NCBI RefSeq assembly: GCF_900157365.1
Contig: NZ_FUEZ01000003.1
Span: 992,001 to 1,056,000 of the forward strand
Source of the DNA: Mycobacterium numidiamassiliense
GTDB lineage: Bacteria > Actinomycetota > Actinomycetes > Mycobacteriales > Mycobacteriaceae
DNA length: 64,000 nucleotides
Direction of reading: 5' to 3'
The notes below the pieces were generated by a model, which searched no databases, was not told the origin of the DNA, and was given only the letters and a program-made list of their open reading frames with translations. Position numbers and translations under genes: made by a program. Below, in pieces: positions 9,825 through 17,517 of this stretch (position 1 is its first letter; the number at the start of each line of letters is the position of its first letter).

Positions 9825-12443
9825 GTGTCAGCTACGTTATGCCGGGTGTGCGGCACCGCGGCGCTGACGACCGACGCTCGCTTCTGTCACGCTTGCGGAT
9901 CGGGGTTTGACGCACCGCTGCACGCTCGGCTACTGCTCGCTGCCAGGGATCAGCCGGCCGGTCGTCGCAGCGATGCGCCCCTGGTCGGTCGCACCTGGGA
10001 ACTCAACACACTCGGCGGCATTTTCGATGAGGCGGTCAACGGCGCCGGGTGCATCGTCAACATCACCGGTCCGGCAGGCATCGGAAAGAGCCGGCTGGCC
10101 CGCGAAGCCGCGGCCACCGCCGGGGCCCGCGGTATCCCGGTATTCGGCGCCTACTGCGAGTCGCACGCCTGCGATATCCCGTTTCGTACGGTGGCGCACC
10201 TGCTTCGCGCAGCACTTGAAATCGACCAGTACACAACGGATACAGCCCGCGGCCGCTTGCGCGAGCGATTCGGCGACGCCGAGCCCGAGGATCTCTTGCT
10301 ACTCGACGACCTGCTGGGCATCCGCGATCTGTCGGTCCCGTTGCCCGATGTCGCACCCGACGCGCGCACGCGGCGGTTGATCACCCTGATCAATTCCGCG
10401 TCGCTGGCCCGCAGCGCACCGGCGGTGTACGTGATCGAAGATGCGCACTGGATCGACCGGGCCAGCGAATCGATGTTGGCCAATATGCTTGCCGCACTGA
10501 CACATACGCGATCTTTGGTGTTGGTCACATACCGCCCCGAATATCGTGGAGCGCTGAGCCGGATATCGGGAGCGCAGGTGCTGGCGCTGCGTCCGCTCAG
10601 CGGCGCGCAGGCCTCGGCGCTGACCGCGGAACTCCTTGGCACAGACGGATCGGTGACGGAGGTGGCCGCGCTGGTCACCGCCCGCGCCGCCGGAAACCCG
10701 TTTTTCGCCGAGGAGATGGTGCGCGACTTGGCCGAACGTGGCGTGCTGCACGGCCGGCGCGGTGAGTACCAGAAGCGCGCCGACCTCGCTGAGGTGCAGG
10801 TGCCGGCTACCCTGCAGGCCACCATCGGGGCGCGCATCGATCGGCTTGAACCCACCGCTAAACGCACCCTGAACGCGGCCGCGGTGATCGGGCTGCATTT
10901 TGGTGGAGATATTCTCAGCGACCTGGACGAGAAACCCGACGTGTCGGCGTTGATCGAAGCCGAAGTCGTCGATCAGGTGAGATTCACGCCGCACGGCGAA
11001 TACGCCTTTCGCCACCCTCTTATCCGCGCCGTCGCCTACGAGTCCCAGCTGAAATCCGATCGCGCACAACTGCACCGTCGTTTGGCGAATGCCTTGGAAC
11101 AGAGGCAGGATTCGGGAGACGATAACGCCGCGTTGATCGCGGAACACCTCGAAGCAGCGGCGGATCTGCCCGGGGCCTTCGCCTGGCACATGCGCGCGGC
11201 GACCTGGTCGCGCAATCGCGACGTCGCCGCGGCACGGGAACGCTGGCGCCGCGCGCAGCACATGGCCGATCGGATACCCGAGAACCATCCCGGCCACCTG
11301 CCCATGCGCATTGCGTCTCGAACCCTGTTGTGCGGGTCTGAGTTTCGTGTCGGAGGTGAGGGGGATATCGCAAACTTCACCGAACTGCGCGAGCTCTGCA
11401 CCGCTGCAGGTGATCAGCGGTCACTGGCTGTCGGCATGGCCGGGATGATCCAAGCGCGGTTCCTGAGCTCGCGGGTGCGGGAGGCGGCCGATCTGGCATC
11501 GGAACTGGCGCAGTTGCTGGTAGAAATCGGAGATCCGGCCTTGACGGTCTCGCTGTCGGCGGCGGTGTTGGGCCCCAAGCATGAAGTCGGCGATGTGACC
11601 GAAGTGCTGCGGTTTGCCCGACGTGTCATCGAGGCCGCCGAAGGCGACCTTGGCCAGGGCAAGCTCATCTTCGCCGTTCCGGTACCGACCGCGATCGCAG
11701 TACGAGGTGTCGCCCGCATTTGTCTCGGAATGCCAGGCTGGAAAACGGATTTCGACCAAGCGATGGTGCGCGCGCGTACCTTGGATGCATTCGCGTTCTC
11801 CGGCGTGAGTTGGTATTCGTATGTGATGCCGTTGGCCTACGGGGTGATACGGCCCTACACCGCCATGCTGCGCGACACCGCGGATACCTTGGCGCTGGCA
11901 GAGCAGACAGGCGACAATCTCGGGCTCGATCTGGCCCGAAGTGCACGGGGTATTGCCCTCATTCACAACGGTGGCTCCGATCGTGACACGGGCCTTCAGC
12001 TACTGCTGATGGTAAGTGAACGTGATTGGCAGCAGCGGTTTTCCAGCATCCAGTCCATCGTCGAGGCTTACGTGGCGCGCGAGCAGGCCCGACTCGGCTA
12101 CACCGACAATGCGGTCAATCTGGCGCGACATGCGGTTGCGCACAACACCGCCGCGGGTTCAGTCATGTGGAACATCCCGGCAACGGCGGCGTTGGTGGAG
12201 GTCTTGTTGACCCGAAAGTTGGATCGCGACCTCGCGGAGGCCGACGCGGTCATCGCCCAGTGGACAAGCGTGATGTCCGAGCTGGGTGTGACGCTGTACG
12301 AGGTCTGGTTGCTTCGTATGCGCGCTCAACTTGCCCGCGCCCGCAAGGAGGAATCCAGCTATCGGGAATTGCGGGAACGATACCGGCGGAAATCGGCAGA
12401 CCTCGGCTTCGAAGGCCACGTCGCGCTGGCCGCTTCGATGTAG
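9825..12443 (+). CDS. Zinc-ribbon AAA/STAND-type ATPase with TPR-like C-terminal region
   Basis: The 872-residue protein starts at GTG 9825. Residues 6-24 form a zinc ribbon (C6, C9, C21, C24). Residue 54 on is an AAA ATPase of the MalT/AfsR/cyclase-associated type, with Walker A GPAGIGKS (82-89) and a Walker B-like YVIEDAHW (202-209). The remainder is helical and repeat-like. In mycobacteria such ATPase modules are usually joined to an adenylate cyclase domain or a LuxR helix-turn-helix; neither is visible here. That suggests a signal-sensing scaffold that has lost, or never had, its output domain. The neighbouring lipoprotein gene follows by 104 bp. Confidence 0.75.
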   Translation: MSATLCRVCGTAALTTDARFCHACGSGFDAPLHARLLLAARDQPAGRRSDAPLVGRTWELNTLGGIFDEAVNGAGCIVNITGPAGIGKSRLAREAAATAGARGIPVFGAYCESHACDIPFRTVAHLLRAALEIDQYTTDTARGRLRERFGDAEPEDLLLLDDLLGIRDLSVPLPDVAPDARTRRLITLINSASLARSAPAVYVIEDAHWIDRASESMLANMLAALTHTRSLVLVTYRPEYRGALSRISGAQVLALRPLSGAQASALTAELLGTDGSVTEVAALVTARAAGNPFFAEEMVRDLAERGVLHGRRGEYQKRADLAEVQVPATLQATIGARIDRLEPTAKRTLNAAAVIGLHFGGDILSDLDEKPDVSALIEAEVVDQVRFTPHGEYAFRHPLIRAVAYESQLKSDRAQLHRRLANALEQRQDSGDDNAALIAEHLEAAADLPGAFAWHMRAATWSRNRDVAAARERWRRAQHMADRIPENHPGHLPMRIASRTLLCGSEFRVGGEGDIANFTELRELCTAAGDQRSLAVGMAGMIQARFLSSRVREAADLASELAQLLVEIGDPALTVSLSAAVLGPKHEVGDVTEVLRFARRVIEAAEGDLGQGKLIFAVPVPTAIAVRGVARICLGMPGWKTDFDQAMVRARTLDAFAFSGVSWYSYVMPLAYGVIRPYTAMLRDTADTLALAEQTGDNLGLDLARSARGIALIHNGGSDRDTGLQLLLMVSERDWQQRFSSIQSIVEAYVAREQARLGYTDNAVNLARHAVAHNTAAGSVMWNIPATAALVEVLLTRKLDRDLAEADAVIAQWTSVMSELGVTLYEVWLLRMRAQLARARKEESSYRELRERYRRKSADLGFEGHVALAASM

Positions 12444-12547
12444 AAAAGGCCATCGGCAATGTGACAAAGACCTGCCAGACACAAGTCGCGTTTGCCCGGG
12501 ACGCACCCTACGCTCGTGGGTTACACGAAGTTAACGGGGGTTTGCTT

Positions 12548-13906
12548 ATGGGTGGGCTTTATCGGCTCGCGAAAAAGCGAGGTGGCGGACTTGCCGTCGT
12601 CGCCGGGGCGCTGTGTTTGATCGTGGCGTCGTGTTCGGAGACCGCATCCCCGCCCGCGGCCAGACCGGCGACACCGGCTGCCGCTTCGATGCCGAAACCC
12701 GCGCCCAGTACGGCTCCCCCGGCGCCGTCGGTGACCGGTCCTTTGGAAAAGGATTGGAAGAGTTACGGCGGCACGGCCTACTTCGGCTGCCCGGATAAAT
12801 TCTCACTCAGCAAAACAGCACTCGACGATATCCGCCCCAAAGTGTTCGACCCGAAAACCGGGCAATACGTGGCGCCGCCCATCCCCACACTTCCTGTCGG
12901 TGAAAATGTGACCGGCGGCGTGTGCGCGCTGGCCGGCACCACCATCGACGATCTCAAAGTCGTCTATGTCATCACGACTTTCAAGCCGGCGCAGGCACTG
13001 GCACCCGAACTCACCAAAGCGATGGCCTATGTGTTCGACTTCAAGTCGACGGCGCCGTTGGCGACGAAAGAACTGCAACCGCCAACCCCCGACCTGAAAT
13101 TGGCTGACGCGAAGGAGTGGGGCCTGGCTGCGACCACATCCGGCGCGGCCTGGCTGAATGCCTTTACCGACGGACACGTCGCGTCGCCGCCGCGAACCGT
13201 AATCCTCTCGAGCACTGACCTTTCCATGATGTGGAATGACCCGCAGCCCGGCCGGGTATGGCAGGACGTTCTTTCCTTCCAACGCAACACCGAGCCCGGC
13301 AAGACATGGGGAGCAGAGCTGCGGCGCCCTACCGGCGAGTCCATTTATCAAAATAATGACATTTGGACCGTTGACGGCGAATTGTCTGATGGGCCAGATA
13401 AATTGGTGAAGATGTCGCGCTGGGATTCGTACGACCCCAAGGTGGCATCGACGGTGTTCCTCGATCTCAACTCCAAGGCACTGATCAAATTCGGTGATTC
13501 CGAACGTGTTTCGGGCAGTGGACTGGCCACAACCTTATCCGGCGGAAAACTCTTCGTCGATGCTCTCAATTCGGACAACTCGCAGTTCGGCTTCGGCGTG
13601 TGGAACTTGCGCACCCAGCAGTGGGACCTGTTGAAGAACCGGGACGAAGCGAAGAAGTTGTCGATATCGAAGTTGGCGTTCTTCGACGACCACATCTACA
13701 TCACCAACGATGGCGGGACATATGCCGTCATCGCCCTGCCGGCCACCGACCCGGTCGCGACGAACTGGTCGGTGCGACCGTTTTCGCGGATATCCGGCTG
13801 GACGCTGGTGTGCCGCGGCGAGACGGCCGCGCCGCCCAGCGGGGGGTGCAAGGAGATCGTCATGGTGCAAGACCAGGAAGGGCATTACCCGGGCCCCTGG
13901 TTCTAG
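12548..13906 (+). CDS. Hypothetical lipoprotein, 452 residues
   Basis: The start at ATG 12548 gives a positively charged N-terminus (YRLAKKRG), a hydrophobic stretch and a lipobox LIVASC with Cys29, so the mature protein is expected to be lipid-anchored outside the membrane. A Pro/Ala-rich linker (about 32-62) leads to a roughly 390-residue domain that alternates strand-like segments and could be a beta-propeller. I recognise no family. Four later Cys residues could form disulfides. A GGGGG run 8 nt upstream is a weak ribosome site. The DNA here is visibly less GC-rich than in flanking genes, which hints at recent acquisition. Confidence 0.75.
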   Translation: MGGLYRLAKKRGGGLAVVAGALCLIVASCSETASPPAARPATPAAASMPKPAPSTAPPAPSVTGPLEKDWKSYGGTAYFGCPDKFSLSKTALDDIRPKVFDPKTGQYVAPPIPTLPVGENVTGGVCALAGTTIDDLKVVYVITTFKPAQALAPELTKAMAYVFDFKSTAPLATKELQPPTPDLKLADAKEWGLAATTSGAAWLNAFTDGHVASPPRTVILSSTDLSMMWNDPQPGRVWQDVLSFQRNTEPGKTWGAELRRPTGESIYQNNDIWTVDGELSDGPDKLVKMSRWDSYDPKVASTVFLDLNSKALIKFGDSERVSGSGLATTLSGGKLFVDALNSDNSQFGFGVWNLRTQQWDLLKNRDEAKKLSISKLAFFDDHIYITNDGGTYAVIALPATDPVATNWSVRPFSRISGWTLVCRGETAAPPSGGCKEIVMVQDQEGHYPGPWF

Positions 13907-14000
13907 CGTCGGGAAGCCAAGTCGGCCGCCTGCACCGCCCCGCGGACCCCGGTAGCGACAGGTCCAGGATTTGACCTGTGTGGCCGCGTGCTGACGCTGC

Positions 14001-14026
14001 GGACGTCGGCGACATTGGCGACGTCC
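14001..14026. other. Hairpin downstream of the lipoprotein gene
   Basis: GGACGTCG (14001-14008) and CGACGTCC (14019-14026) are perfect 8-bp inverted arms around a 10-nt loop, 95 nt after the lipoprotein stop. No U-tract follows, so it could be a factor-dependent terminator, an RNA-stability hairpin or a protein site. The rest of 13907-14279 shows no gene that I can support. Confidence 0.4.
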
Positions 14027-14279
14027 ACAGCGGCAGCGGTCACTTCTCCGCTGAGCGAAGCGTCAGCAGGGAAGGTGCGGGATACAGGCCGGCAGTCGAC
14101 GGGGCTTGATGCGTGATGTCATCAACTTCCCCCCGTCGGCGTAACAACATCGACGCTAGGTGTGGGCGATGGGACTGATCTTTCGAGAACGTAAGTATCG
14201 GCTTTGTCGACGCACGGACAACAGATAAGAAAAATCCGCTCAATCGCCCGTTTCCCAGTGCTGCTCGTTCGTCGCGGGT

Positions 14280-14360
14280 TACTATCTGCTCCGGCCGAAT
14301 CGGGTCTGAATGCGACGGTGGGCGCCTTCATGCTCTTGTTGTATCGGCGTCGCGAGTGCC
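14280..14360 (+). repeat. Promoter-leader repeat block, copy 1
   Basis: The 76-bp block 14285-14360 recurs at 14888-14963 with about 7 mismatches. Both blocks begin exactly 155 nt upstream of a micro-lipoprotein ATG. Each is preceded by a TANNNT hexamer (TACTAT 14280-14285 here, TACGCT in copy 2) at -160. The block would be the first part of the transcript of the gene at 14440. It contains no convincing ORF of its own. Confidence 0.65.
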
Positions 14361-14368
14361 CGCTTTTC

Positions 14369-14413
14369 GGCGCCTCCCGACGCCAACGCCCCGGCTTCCC
14401 CTTGATCCGGGGC
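14369..14413 (+). promoter_or_regulatory. Structured 5' leader of micro-lipoprotein 1
   Basis: Stem 1 is GGCG (14369-14372) with CGCC (14381-14384) around a CCTCCCGA loop. Stem 2 is GCCCCGG (14388-14394) with CCGGGGC (14407-14413). Equivalent stems with different bases lie upstream of copy 2, and stem 1 alone upstream of copy 3. The CCTCC loop is complementary to the GGAG ribosome site at 14429-14432, so the loop could mask it. This is inferred from sequence only. Confidence 0.45.
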
Positions 14414-14439
14414 GACATCGGGACGAATGGAGTGCATGC

Positions 14440-14541
14440 ATGTCGGGAATAACCAGCAAAGTCAGCGTCGCCGCAATCCTCACCTTCACCGCCTTGACCG
14501 CGTCGGGATGCACACCGGTCTTTTCGCTGTTCTCGTTCTGA
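14440..14541 (+). CDS. Micro-lipoprotein 1 (33 residues), first of three tandem paralogs
   Basis: The frame encodes 33 residues: an N-terminus with one Lys (MSGITSKV), a hydrophobic core (VAAILTFTALT), a lipobox-like ASGC with Cys24, and a tail CTPVFSLFSF. If lipidated and processed, the mature product would be a lipid-anchored decapeptide. The GGAG at 14429-14432 lies 7 nt before the ATG. The evidence that it is real is conservation: two paralogs follow (15043, 15335), with mostly conservative replacements and the same ribosome site. An upstream ATG in another frame (ATGGAGTGC) is part of that site. Ala at -3 of the lipobox is less usual than Leu or Val. I recognise no family. Confidence 0.65.
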   Translation: MSGITSKVSVAAILTFTALTASGCTPVFSLFSF

Positions 14542-14542
14542 G

Positions 14543-14559
14543 CCCTCACTACCTGAGGG
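14543..14559. terminator. Hairpin immediately after micro-lipoprotein 1
   Basis: CCCTCA (14543-14548) and TGAGGG (14554-14559) form a 6-bp stem with a 5-nt loop, starting 1 nt after the stop codon. There is no U-tract, so it is at best a weak or factor-assisted terminator. Confidence 0.3.
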
Positions 14560-14882
14560 ACAGCGCCTTGACCTTCGGCGCCGCGGGCCCTTTCTGACAG
14601 TCTGTTTCCTTAGCTCGTGGACGCGTCAAGCGGTCAGACGTCTGAGTCAGCAAACACGCGCACTGCAGACTGAAGCGTGCGTGTGTCTGCCAAATCTGCA
14701 TATGTGAGTCGAGTTCATCACTCGCGCCCGACACAATCGTCGCGGCGCTTTCCGGTGTGCGCGCCGTCCGACGTCGCGCATACCGGGACGGCAAGCCATC
14801 CGCAAAGTGAGTCCCTAAAGGCGCAATACAACATCAGAACCTTACTTGCCGGTAGATCTGGTATGCCTAACCATTCTTGGGG
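14560..14882. other. Intergenic spacer between micro-lipoprotein 1 and 2
   Basis: No supportable gene lies here. A perfect 12-bp palindrome TCAGACGTCTGA is at 14634-14645. The element TCAGCAAACAC at 14647 sits 106 nt after the copy 1 stop and recurs 105 nt after the copy 2 stop (15249), so the spacer is part of the duplicated unit. Later sequence is unique and moderately AT-rich. Confidence 0.5.
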
Positions 14883-14963
14883 TACGCTCTGCTCCGGTTG
14901 AATCGGGACTGAATGCGACGGTGGGCGCCTTCATGCTCTTGTTGTTTCGGAGTCGGGAGTGGC
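14883..14963 (+). repeat. Promoter-leader repeat block, copy 2
   Basis: TACGCT (14883-14888) runs into a 76-bp block (14888-14963) about 90% identical to 14285-14360. It lies at the same distance, 155 nt, from the next micro-lipoprotein ATG at 15043. The sequence between block and gene has diverged far more, although its length is unchanged. Confidence 0.65.
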
Positions 14964-14970
14964 GGCACAT

Positions 14971-15011
14971 TGTGCCTCCTGACACCGCCCGTCTGGCTTC
15001 GTGTGAGCCAG
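14971..15011 (+). promoter_or_regulatory. Structured 5' leader of micro-lipoprotein 2
   Basis: Stem 1 is GTG (14972-14974) with CAC (14983-14985) around a CCTCCTGA loop. Stem 2 is CTGGCT (14993-14998) with AGCCAG (15006-15011). Compared with copy 1 both arms of stem 2 have changed together, which is the pattern expected of a conserved RNA structure. A GGAG ribosome site follows at 15032-15035. Confidence 0.45.
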
Positions 15012-15042
15012 CTGGAAAGTGGAAACGAAATGGAGTGCATGT

Positions 15043-15144
15043 ATGTCGGGCCTAACCAGCAAAGTCGCTGTCGCGGCAATCCTCACCTTCACCGCCTTGA
15101 CCGCGTCGGGATGCACGCCGGTCTTTTCGGTCTTCTCATTCTGA
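15043..15144 (+). CDS. Micro-lipoprotein 2 (33 residues)
   Basis: The 33-residue product differs from copy 1 at only three positions (Ile4 to Leu, Ser9 to Ala, Leu30 to Val) and keeps ASGC with Cys24 and a CTPVFSVFSF tail. The GGAG site is 7 nt before the ATG, as in copies 1 and 3. Several further base changes are silent, which points to selection on the peptide. It would be secreted through Sec and lipidated by Lgt/LspA if the lipobox works. No family is recognised. A copy this short is normally missed by gene callers. Confidence 0.65.
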   Translation: MSGLTSKVAVAAILTFTALTASGCTPVFSVFSF

Positions 15145-15281
15145 CTTTGCGATAGCGGCGGGATAGCGGCTGGCTTTTGACGCTGCGGGCCTGATCGTAG
15201 AACCTCGTTACGGTGCTCGCCTGCCGCCTCAAGAGCCAGCTGTCTAACTCAGCAAACACCATGCGGCACACGGGACGTGCC

Positions 15282-15297
15282 GGTGCCTCTCATCACC
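15282..15297 (+). promoter_or_regulatory. Leader hairpin of micro-lipoprotein 3
   Basis: GGTG (15282-15285) and CACC (15294-15297) form a 4-bp stem around CCTCTCAT, matching stem 1 of the other two leaders. Stem 2 and the 76-bp block are missing, so copy 3 may be read from the copy 2 transcript. Confidence 0.35.
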
Positions 15298-15334
15298 AAT
15301 GTCTAGTCGAGCCACGAACGAATGGAGTGCATGT

Positions 15335-15442
15335 ATGTCGGGAATCACCAGCAAAGTCGCTGTCGCCGTAATCCTCGCCTTTACCGCCGTGACGGCAACC
15401 GGGTGCAGCCCGGTGCTTTCGCTCATCAACATCTCGATGTAA
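15335..15442 (+). CDS. Micro-lipoprotein 3 (35 residues), most divergent copy
   Basis: The product keeps MSGITSKVAVA, the hydrophobic core, and a lipobox-like ATGC with Cys24, but the tail is CSPVLSLINISM, two residues longer. The ribosome site GGAG at 15324-15327 and the whole sequence GAATGGAGTGCATG before the ATG are the same as in copy 1. The changes are conservative in the core (Ala to Val, Leu to Val, Ser to Thr), which supports a coding role. The spacer to copy 2 is only 190 bp. Downstream 15443-15618 holds no gene that I can support. Confidence 0.65.
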   Translation: MSGITSKVAVAVILAFTAVTATGCSPVLSLINISM

Positions 15443-15618
15443 CAGCAAGCCCTCGGGCAGGCCCGTCCCACCGCCAGCGGGTGGACGATCGCGGGCATGC
15501 GGCGCCACACGACATCGTCTGCGGTCACATCAAACGCGCAGGCCCGCAGGAGGTCTCCAGCATCGCCATGAGCCTACGGCGACAGCCTGAGCTCGTTTCT
15601 ACCGCGCGACCTGAGCGG

Positions 15619-16599
15619 TCAGCCTGTCTTGGCGGCCAACTTCTCCGAGACGCGATTCTGGCGCGCGAGGTAGCGCTGCTTGGACTCCTCGAACTTGGCG
15701 GACTCGGCGGCGAGTTCGTCCATGAGCTTGCCTAGGTCGTCGCGCATGCCGGCGGCCTCGCCGGTGAAATCCTCGCGCTCGAAGATGCGCCATTTCTTCA
15801 GCACCGGCAGCACGACCTCGTTCAGGTGGATACCGATGTCGTAGACACCTCCGACGGCGATGATCACCGCCTTGCGCCGGAACTCGGGTACCGAGAAGCC
15901 CGGCATCCTGAATTGACGCAGCACCATGTGCAGCGATTTCATCGCCTGGTTGGGGACGAGGTCGAACGCGGCCTCGCTGATGTCGCGGTAGAAGATCATG
16001 TGCAGGTTCTCGTCGGCCGAGATCTTGCCCAGCAGCTGGTCGGCAATGGGGTCGTTGCAGGCCTTGCCGGTGTTGCGGTGCGAAATCCGGGTCGCCAGCT
16101 CCTGGAAACTGACATAGAGGACGGAGTCGGTGACGCTCGCGGCGAAGCATTCGCCCTGCTGGTTCTGGCCTGGACTGAAGCCGCGGTTGACCACCTCGAG
16201 GCGAAGCGTTTCCAGCTCGATGGGGTCAACCGAGCGCGTCACCACCAGGTAGTCGCGCAGCGCGATGCCGTGCCGGTTCTCCTCGGCGGTCCAGCGGTTG
16301 ACCCACTGACCCCAGGCGCCGTCCATGCCCATGTTCATCGCGATCTCGCGGTGATAGGACGGCAGGTTGTCCTCGGTGACCAGGTTCTGCACCATCGCCA
16401 CCTGCGCGACCTGAGAAAGCTTGCTCTGCTCGGGGTCCCAATCCTGGCCACCGAGCGCGTAGAAGTTCTTCCCCTCCGACCACGGAATGTAGTCGTGCGG
16501 GTTCCAGGGCTTGTGCATGCTCAGGTGCCGATTCATGTACTTCTCGACAAGCGGCTCGAGTTCGTGCAGCAGCTGTAGATCGGTTAGCTGGCCAGACAT
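15619..16599 (-). CDS. Acyl-ACP desaturase, DesA1-like
   Basis: The 326-residue protein is a di-iron stearoyl-ACP desaturase relative very similar to mycobacterial DesA1 (Rv0824c), which acts on acyl chains of mycolic acid precursors. Iron ligands are visible as E76 (TEDNLP), EENRH (106-110), E167 ([10 protein letters not shown]) and DENLH (196-200). The start ATG at 16599 follows a GGGGGG ribosome site; the frame open to 16647 has no such site. It would be cytoplasmic and would need a ferredoxin partner. It sits between the tRNA-Tyr and the micro-lipoproteins on the minus strand. M. tuberculosis has no desaturase at this place, so it is probably an extra paralog. Confidence 0.9.
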   Translation of the reverse strand: MSGQLTDLQLLHELEPLVEKYMNRHLSMHKPWNPHDYIPWSEGKNFYALGGQDWDPEQSKLSQVAQVAMVQNLVTEDNLPSYHREIAMNMGMDGAWGQWVNRWTAEENRHGIALRDYLVVTRSVDPIELETLRLEVVNRGFSPGQNQQGECFAASVTDSVLYVSFQELATRISHRNTGKACNDPIADQLLGKISADENLHMIFYRDISEAAFDLVPNQAMKSLHMVLRQFRMPGFSVPEFRRKAVIIAVGGVYDIGIHLNEVVLPVLKKWRIFEREDFTGEAAGMRDDLGKLMDELAAESAKFEESKQRYLARQNRVSEKLAAKTG

Positions 16600-16848
16600 G
16601 ACACCCCCCACGGTCACATCGCATTCGCGTGCCAAGCGGCGGTTCAAGAATCTGTCGCACGGCTGGTGGGATATGACCAGCGGTCCTTCGCGCCGGCTAT
16701 ATCCCGGATCGCACGATACGCGGGCGACGGCGCAACCAGCGGGACCTCAGTCGGCACGTCGGGCGCCAATAACGGACCGCTCCCACGCCCCCCGACGGCC
16801 GAGGTGTCCAAAACCGTTGTCGCGGGCCCAGAAACAGCCTCTGACCTG

Positions 16849-16934
16849 TGGTGGCAGGTACTGGATTCGAACCAGTGTAGGCGTAAGCCGACGGATTTAC
16901 AGTCCGCTCCCATTGGCCACTCGGGCAACCTGCC
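16849..16934 (-). tRNA. tRNA-Tyr (anticodon GTA)
   Basis: Read on the minus strand, 16934-16849 folds as a class II tRNA of 86 nt with encoded CCA. The acceptor stem GGCAGGT pairs with ACCTGCC, the anticodon loop reads CTGTAAA (GTA), the T-loop is GGTTCGAATCC, and a long variable arm is present. The 3' end faces the accessory block to its left. Adjacent yajQ is divergent. Confidence 0.95.
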
Positions 16935-17002
16935 GCCTAGCAGGTTACAACGAAGGGGTAGACAGAGCACAAACGGCTAGCACCACCGAGGAAGGGCATT
17001 GC

Positions 17003-17494
17003 ATGGCGGACTCATCGTTCGACATCGTCAGCAAGTTCGACCGGCAGGAAGTCGACAACGCGCTAAACCAGGCCGCCAAGGAACTGGCTACGCGCTTCGA
17101 CTTCCGCGGCACCGACACCACGATCGCGTGGAAAGGCGAGGAGGCAGTCGAGCTCACCTCCTCCACCGAGGAGCGCATCAAGGCTGCCGTCGACGTGTTC
17201 AAGGAAAAACTGATCCGTCGCGACATCTCGATGAAGGCCTTCGATGCCGGCGAACCGCAGGCCTCGGGCAAGACCTTCAAGCTCACCGGCACCCTCAAGC
17301 AGGGCATCGACAGCGAGAACGCCAAAAAGGTCACCAAGCTCATTCGCGATGAGGGGCCCAAGGGCGTCAAAGCCCAGATCCAGGGCGACGAAATCCGGGT
17401 CTCCAGCAAGAAGCGCGACGACCTGCAGGCCGTCCAAGCGCTGCTGCGCAACGCCGACCTGGATGTGGCGCTGCAGTTCGTGAACTATCGCTAG
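17003..17494 (+). CDS. yajQ: YajQ-family nucleotide-binding protein
   Basis: The 163-residue protein matches the YajQ family end to end: [17 protein letters not shown] at 4-20 and [13 protein letters not shown] in the middle. Family members bind nucleotides, and in some bacteria cyclic di-GMP, and affect gene expression or stress responses; the role in mycobacteria is not settled. The ATG at 17003 follows GAGGAAGG. It corresponds to Rv0566c and is the anchor where the conserved M. tuberculosis order resumes. It is divergent from tRNA-Tyr. Confidence 0.9.
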   Translation: MADSSFDIVSKFDRQEVDNALNQAAKELATRFDFRGTDTTIAWKGEEAVELTSSTEERIKAAVDVFKEKLIRRDISMKAFDAGEPQASGKTFKLTGTLKQGIDSENAKKVTKLIRDEGPKGVKAQIQGDEIRVSSKKRDDLQAVQALLRNADLDVALQFVNYR

Positions 17495-17517
17495 CGTGCG
17501 CCCTGCTGCCCGTCGCG

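Noticed and set aside
14204..15055. Conserved peptide SGLNATVGAFMLLL in the repeat block as a coding gene
   Set aside because: The two frames share it only inside the 76-bp block and diverge at once after it, lack a convincing start, and changes are not biased to silent sites.
14429..15337. The upstream ATG in ATGGAGTGCATG as the micro-gene start
   Set aside because: It opens another frame whose products are unrelated between copies. The frame from the later ATG is conserved in all three, and the upstream ATG bases are part of the ribosome site.
15468..15484. CCACC/GGTGG hairpin after copy 3 as a terminator
   Set aside because: Only 5 bp, no U-tract, and such stems are frequent by chance at this GC content.
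15443..15618. A fourth micro-gene after copy 3
   Set aside because: Neither the GAATGGAGTGCATG signal nor a lipobox-bearing short frame occurs there or before copy 1.
16849..16934. tRNA-Tyr as a proven island attachment site
   Set aside because: I found no second copy of the tRNA 3' end and no integrase in the window, so only a weak hypothesis is kept.
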